A stretch of DNA of 64,000 bases from contig DASUGH010000015.1 in NCBI GenBank assembly GCA_036274155.1, forward strand, positions 15,590 to 79,589. The letters run 5' to 3'. A program made the translations under genes and the position numbers. Positions 59,920-64,000 of the stretch are shown piece by piece (the first letter of the stretch is position 1; the number at the start of each line of letters is the position of its first letter). This stretch comes from Gp6-AA40 sp036274155 (GTDB lineage Bacteria; Acidobacteriota; Vicinamibacteria; Vicinamibacterales; UBA2999). The notes below the pieces were generated by a model. That model saw only the letters and a program-made list of their open reading frames with translations, searched no databases and was not told the DNA's origin.

Positions 59920-60239
59920 GAGGGGAGATTCGCTGGGCCGATCTCAATCCGGTGCGCGGCCGCGAGCAGGCCGGCCTGCGCCCGGTGCTCGTCCTGAGCC
60001 ACGACGTGTTCAACGAGCGGTCAGGTACGGTGATTGCCGTTGCGATGACGAGTCAGGAACCGCGGGCAGGGTTTCCGTTGACGCTCGAGAGCCGCGCGCC
60101 GGGACTGAGCAAGCGATCCTGGGTAAAGATTAGCCAGATTCGGACCCTCTCAGTCGATCGGATTGGTCGACGGATTGCGCATGCGTCGGAAGAAGAGCTG
60201 TCGCAAATCCTCCACGGCCTCAATGAGATCGTCGGATAG
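59904..60239 (+). CDS. MazF/PemK family toxin (mRNA interferase)
   Basis: 111 residues from GTG 59904. Family marks are 'ILRGEIRWADLNPVRGREQA' then GLRPVLVLSHDVFN, 'GTVIAVAMTSQ', and 'SWVKISQIRTLSVDRIGRRI', with the Arg and Thr/Ser residues of the CcdB/PemK fold active site. It cleaves RNA at specific short sites when freed from its antitoxin. The gene overlaps the antitoxin gene, the usual type II arrangement. Confidence 0.9.
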   Translation: MARILRGEIRWADLNPVRGREQAGLRPVLVLSHDVFNERSGTVIAVAMTSQEPRAGFPLTLESRAPGLSKRSWVKISQIRTLSVDRIGRRIAHASEEELSQILHGLNEIVG

Positions 60240-60379
60240 CTTTCAGCGTGTCCCTCACAGCGGGCGTCTGGCGTCCCGGGTCTGTGGTGTCTGAGACGCA
60301 GCCTGTAGAAACCCGCGAAGCACAGAGGAACGAGGAAGGCAGTCCGTCGACGCGGATGATTTTGGATAGAATCGCGGTA

Positions 60380-61003
60380 ATGCCACCGCAGGGTGGATCA
60401 CAGTCAAGACGCGCCGCTGGTGCACAGCCCTCCGACATCACTGAGCTCCTCACGGCATGGCGAGCTGGCGACCCTGAGGCGCTGGACCAGCTCGTTGCCG
60501 CGCTGTATGACGAGCTCTATCGGCTCGCGCGGCGGTGTATGGCCGGAGAACGCCCCGGCCACAGCCTGCAACCCACGGCGCTGGTGAATGAGGCGTATTT
60601 GCGCCTGATTGATGCGCGTCGCGTGCCGTGGCAGAACCGCGAGCACTTCCTCGCTATCGCTGCACGGCAGATGCGCCGGGTCCTCGTCGATATTGCCCGC
60701 GCCAGGGGATACCAGAAGCGAGGCGGCGCTGCCGTCCACGTCACCTTCGATGAAGCCCTGCCCGCGATGCAGGAGCCGGGACGCGACCTCGTCGCGCTGC
60801 ACGATGCATTGGATGCTCTTGCACGGGTGGACGAGCGTAAGGCGCGCGTGGTGGAGATGCGGTTCTTTGGCGGATTGAGCGTCGAGCAGTCGGCGCGTGC
60901 GCTGCAGGTATCCGTGGACACCGTCATGCGCGACTGGAAGATGGCGAAGGCGTGGCTGCTGCGTGTACTGCGACAGCCGGCATCAGAACGCGAGGCGCGA
61001 TGA
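60380..61003 (+). CDS. ECF sigma factor (TIGR02999 / Sig-70_X6 type)
   Basis: 207 residues from ATG 60380. Region 2: 'DITELLTAWRAGDPEALDQL' and 'GHSLQPTALVNEAYLRLIDA'. Region 4: 'ARVVEMRFFGGLSVEQSARA' followed by LQVSVDTVMRDWKMAKAWL. It has no linked anti-sigma gene. Instead its stop codon overlaps the start of the downstream Ser/Thr kinase gene (ATGA), the typical pairing for this group. Control probably occurs by phosphorylation or partner binding from the kinase. Confidence 0.9.
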   Translation: MPPQGGSQSRRAAGAQPSDITELLTAWRAGDPEALDQLVAALYDELYRLARRCMAGERPGHSLQPTALVNEAYLRLIDARRVPWQNREHFLAIAARQMRRVLVDIARARGYQKRGGAAVHVTFDEALPAMQEPGRDLVALHDALDALARVDERKARVVEMRFFGGLSVEQSARALQVSVDTVMRDWKMAKAWLLRVLRQPASEREAR

Positions 61004-63903
61004 CGCCCGAGCAGTGGACGCTGGCGGAGCGCCTGTATCACGAGGCGGCGATGATCGCGATCGCCGACCGCGGCCCGTGGCTGGCCCGGGCGTGCGGCGG
61101 CGACGAGGTCGTGCGGCGCGAAGTGGAGTCGCTGCTGGCGCAGGACGCGTCGAGGACCGGCGTGCTCGACGGCCACGCGTTCGACCAGATCACGCCTGAA
61201 ACCGAGCGCGCGAGCCTGGTTGGCCGCCGGCTCGGTGGCTACGAGTTCCTGTCCTTGATCGACGAAGGCGGGATGGGCCAGGTCTACCGCGCCCGCGATC
61301 TCGCGCTGCCGCGCGACGTTGCGGTCAAAGTTGTGTCACCTGAGTTCACGCACGACCCCGTCCGTCGCGCCAGGTTCCGCAAGGAAGCCGAAGTCTTGGC
61401 CGGCTTCGCGCATCCGCACATCGCGCACGTCTACGCGTTTGGTGAAGCCGAGGGCCGGTTCCTGCTGGCGATGGAGCTGGTGCCGGGGGAGACGCTCGCC
61501 GAGCGCATCGCGCGTGGTCCGCTGCGGGTCACCGAGGCGCTCGACATCGCGAGGCAGGTAGCCGACGCGCTCGACGCCGCTCATCAACAGGACGTGATTC
61601 ATCGCGATCTGAAGCCGGCAAACATTCGCATCACCCCTGACGGGGTCGTGAAAGTGCTCGACTTCGGCCTGGCGACGTCGGTGCGTCCTGCGCTGGCCGC
61701 GGAGCGAACCACCCTGACGCAGACCGCACCAGGCACGCTGCTCGGTACCGTGGCCTATATGAGCCCCGAGCAGGCGCGCGGAGAGACCGTCGACAAACGG
61801 ACAGACATCTGGGCCTTCGGCTGTGTCCTCTTCGAGATGCTCACTGGCAGGAGGCTCTTCGGCAGCGCGAGCACCGCCGAGACCCTGGCTCTGGTGATGA
61901 CGCACGACATCGAGTGGAATCTGCTGCCCGCGCAGGTTCCAATGGCGGTCCGCGCGTTACTTCGACGATGCCTGGAACGTGATCCTCGGAAGCGCCTGGG
62001 CGATGTGGCGGCAATCCGTTTTGCGCTGGAAGACATGGCGGGCCCGGCCGAGCAGACTGCGACACTGGGCGCCGCGCCGCGTCGCGCGCGAGCCGCACAG
62101 GCGCGCACGATCGCGGTCACCACCGCGGTGACGGCTGCGGTTCTGATCGCCGCTGCGGTCATCGGCTTCGCTTTGTGGAAGTCCGAACCTTCGCCCGAGC
62201 CGTCGCCGCCACGAATCGCATTTGCGATCTATCCCCCTCAGGGCCAGCGGCTTGCCGGATTTACGTCGGGGAAACCGATGCTGGCGATATCGCCCAACGA
62301 CAACTACGTTGCCTACGTCGCGACAGCCGGCGGGGAAGAGGCACGACAGCTGTACCTGCATTCGATCGTAAACAACAGTGACGAAGCAGTGCCCGGCAGC
62401 GTCGGAGCACACAGTCCTTTCTTTTCTCCTGACGAGGAGTGGCTGGGCTTCTTCAGTCGTCAAAACGCGCTGATGAAGATTCCGGTCAGGGGAGGCATCG
62501 CGCCGGTACTGGTGACGGGTGTTGTGAATCCGTTTGGAGCCACGTGGACCGATGACCATCGAATCGTGCTCGGGTCCTTCGGTTCTGTGCTCCATGCCGT
62601 ACGCGAGGAGGGAGGTGTCCCGGAAGTACTGACTGGTTTGACACTGGCAGACGGTGCCCAGCGTTGGCCTTCTTCCCTGCCTGGCGGCAAGGCATTGCTC
62701 TTCAAGGTGGACGCGGGAATTACCGCTCAACAGATCGGCGAGCCCAATCGCCGCAGCCTGATTGCCGGAACCGGCCCGGGGATCCTGCCTCAGTACTCGC
62801 CCTCCGGACACGTCGTCCACGCCCAGGCTGGAAGCCTGAGTGCCACACCATTCGATCTCATGCATTTGCAGGAGAACGGCGCGCCAACAAAGGTCATGTC
62901 CGGAGTCATGCAAGCGCGGGGGGTTGCTCACTTCAGCGTCTCGGCCAGGGGGTCCCTCGTGTATGTTCCAGGTGATTTCCAGCCAAACAGTTCCAACCTG
63001 GTGCGGGTCAGCCGCAATGGCACGATTGACCGAATGTTTGACGTCCAGCGCTTTCTCAATCAGCCGCGTGTTGCGCCTGATGGAGGTCGCTTTGTCGTGG
63101 ACGTCGCCGACGAGAAGTTCTTTCAGCTGTGGCTCTACGATCTCCGAGCGAATGAACTGAAGCAATTCACGTACAAAACGGATGCCGACAACCGACACGG
63201 GACGTGGGCGGGCCCGACTCAGCTCGTGGTTCAAAGCGACAGGAAGAAGACGAGGCAACTCTTTTTGCATCCGGTCGACGGCGGCGACGTGAAGCAATTG
63301 ACGGATTTCACTGCCAGGGAAGATCTCGACGTCTATAGTTATCCGGTTTCTTTTTGCGGCGATGCCTTGACGTTCGTCAGGCTTGTTCCGAAAGGCGAGG
63401 GGTGGGTGTTGTACATGGGCGATTCTGCAGGCCGGGGCCGCCTGCGGCTGAACTTCCCCATGGCTGGAGACGGAGCGCCGTCACTTTCTCCGGACTGCAA
63501 GTGGCTGGCTTATGTCTCTGATGAATCCGGCGAGCGCGAGGTGTGGGTGCGGCCGTTTCCGGGCCTGGGGAATGGACAGCAGATCTCGAAGGGCGGCGGC
63601 AATGAGCCGGTCTGGAACCGCGACCTGAACATCCGGGAGATCTTCTATCGGGATGGCCAGTCCATGATGGCAGCCCGGATCAGCGATCGAGGTTCCCTCG
63701 AGGGAAAGGCCGAGCCACTGTTTCGGGATTCCTACCTGCCAGGATCTAACAGCGCCGCGTACTCGCGCCCCAACTACGATGTGTTTCCAGACGGATCGTT
63801 CCTGATGCTCAAACCCGTGGAGCAGGAACAGCCAGTGACGCAGATCAACGTCGTGCTGAACTGGTCGGAAGAGCTGAAGCGGGTCTTGCCGACGAAGAAG
63901 TGA
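61000..63903 (+). CDS. Transmembrane Ser/Thr kinase with C-terminal beta-propeller
   Basis: 967 residues from ATG 61000 (ATGA overlap). The kinase domain (about 80-350) has 'LIDEGGMGQVYRARDL', Lys in DVAVKVV, 'DVIHRDLKPANIRI' (His201), DFG (Asp221) and 'GTVAYMSPEQARGETVDKRT'. A single membrane helix is at about 369-391 ('AVTTAVTAAVLIAAAVIGFA'). The periplasmic part has TolB/WD40-like blades ('MLAISPNDNYVAYVATAGGE', 'QLYLHSI', 'NLVRVSRNGTIDRMFDVQRF', 'KWLAYVSDESGEREVWVRPF'). The propeller is a likely sensor, the kinase the output to the upstream sigma factor. Confidence 0.92.
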   Translation: MTPEQWTLAERLYHEAAMIAIADRGPWLARACGGDEVVRREVESLLAQDASRTGVLDGHAFDQITPETERASLVGRRLGGYEFLSLIDEGGMGQVYRARDLALPRDVAVKVVSPEFTHDPVRRARFRKEAEVLAGFAHPHIAHVYAFGEAEGRFLLAMELVPGETLAERIARGPLRVTEALDIARQVADALDAAHQQDVIHRDLKPANIRITPDGVVKVLDFGLATSVRPALAAERTTLTQTAPGTLLGTVAYMSPEQARGETVDKRTDIWAFGCVLFEMLTGRRLFGSASTAETLALVMTHDIEWNLLPAQVPMAVRALLRRCLERDPRKRLGDVAAIRFALEDMAGPAEQTATLGAAPRRARAAQARTIAVTTAVTAAVLIAAAVIGFALWKSEPSPEPSPPRIAFAIYPPQGQRLAGFTSGKPMLAISPNDNYVAYVATAGGEEARQLYLHSIVNNSDEAVPGSVGAHSPFFSPDEEWLGFFSRQNALMKIPVRGGIAPVLVTGVVNPFGATWTDDHRIVLGSFGSVLHAVREEGGVPEVLTGLTLADGAQRWPSSLPGGKALLFKVDAGITAQQIGEPNRRSLIAGTGPGILPQYSPSGHVVHAQAGSLSATPFDLMHLQENGAPTKVMSGVMQARGVAHFSVSARGSLVYVPGDFQPNSSNLVRVSRNGTIDRMFDVQRFLNQPRVAPDGGRFVVDVADEKFFQLWLYDLRANELKQFTYKTDADNRHGTWAGPTQLVVQSDRKKTRQLFLHPVDGGDVKQLTDFTAREDLDVYSYPVSFCGDALTFVRLVPKGEGWVLYMGDSAGRGRLRLNFPMAGDGAPSLSPDCKWLAYVSDESGEREVWVRPFPGLGNGQQISKGGGNEPVWNRDLNIREIFYRDGQSMMAARISDRGSLEGKAEPLFRDSYLPGSNSAAYSRPNYDVFPDGSFLMLKPVEQEQPVTQINVVLNWSEELKRVLPTKK

Positions 63904-63906
63904 TCC

Positions 63907-63999
63907 GGTGCGCAGCGAGTTGTCGAGCGCACCATAGTCCTTCGTCTCATTGAAGTCCTCAGCCCACTGTGCGCTGGTCACATCGGGCGGTCCATCCGC
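63907..63999 (-). pseudogene. 3'-truncated fragment of a vanadium-haloperoxidase/PAP2-like gene (upstream part beyond window)
   Basis: Minus-strand frame 3' of the kinase stop codon. The recognisable segment 'WAEDFNETKDYGALDNSLRT' is characteristic of exported vanadium-dependent haloperoxidase-like proteins. Similarity ends at the boundary with the kinase gene; beyond that the frame runs antisense to the kinase without family resemblance. The gene therefore appears to have lost its 3' portion, unless the rest lies elsewhere. The upstream part continues past the right edge. Confidence 0.45.
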
Positions 64000-64000
64000 C

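Noticed and set aside
60240..60379. N-terminal extension of the ECF sigma factor from 60248
   Set aside because: The extension does not match the sigma family, whose conserved region starts at 'ITELLTAWRAGD'; ATG 60380 gives the usual length.

Overview
The window is high-GC bacterial DNA with long, densely packed genes. It fits a soil or sediment Acidobacteriota member, most plausibly class Vicinamibacteria. This is inferred from gene families, since no rRNA, tRNA or marker gene is present. Supporting families are an Oar-like TonB receptor with an N-terminal carboxypeptidase-regulatory domain, Ser/Thr kinases with TPR or beta-propeller tails, a TIGR02999-type ECF sigma factor, HAF-repeat and PQQ-like propeller exported proteins, DUF6152-type exported proteins, and DASS, CaiB and MmgE/PrpD catabolic genes. 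No prophage, insertion-sequence transposase or CRISPR array was seen.

Layout. 1-9.6 kb: a GH127-type arabinofuranosidase cut by the left edge, a large exported carbohydrate-related protein, then exported lineage-type proteins and a remnant of an ABC ATPase. 9.8-15.3 kb: glycan genes (epimerase, GT2, multipass GT-like protein, lipoprotein, FkbM methyltransferase). 15.4-18.4 kb: MBL-fold hydrolase, small secreted protein, alpha/beta hydrolase. 18.8-24.5 kb: a minus-strand catabolic operon (DASS transporter, MmgE/PrpD, acyl-CoA dehydrogenase, class III CoA transferase). 24.5-32 kb: lipoprotein, HAF protein, serine hydrolase, PQQ-like propeller, MFS transporter. 32.2-41.1 kb: an operon of a beta-propeller protein, a heavy-metal-binding-domain protein and a c-type cytochrome, followed by a nitrosative-stress module (NirK-like copper protein, RIC/YtfE di-iron protein, divergent Crp/Fnr regulator), a metallophosphoesterase and a diheme cytochrome. 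41.5-50 kb: alpha-2-macroglobulin plus PBP1C. 50.5-64 kb: TonB receptor plus kinase, small surface proteins, a truncated ECF sigma factor, a MazEF-type toxin-antitoxin pair, and an ECF sigma factor overlapping a propeller kinase.

The most unusual property is the density of palindromic and tandem repeats. They include: a 26-bp REP-like palindrome in five exact copies, two of them translated inside PBP1C; five in-frame 39-bp palindrome-bearing units near the PBP1C C terminus; two inverted 128-bp elements flanking the acyl-CoA dehydrogenase/CoA-transferase pair; two larger inverted-repeat elements of about 190-210 bp; a 22-bp repeat in three copies; and three loci of a GGTGCGAG-type satellite, one of which forms the upstream region of the Crp/Fnr gene. 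The second highlight is the NirK-like protein. It keeps every type 2 copper and catalytic position but has Leu where the axial type 1 copper Met should be, and a perfect 20-bp palindrome lies between its operon and the Crp/Fnr regulator.
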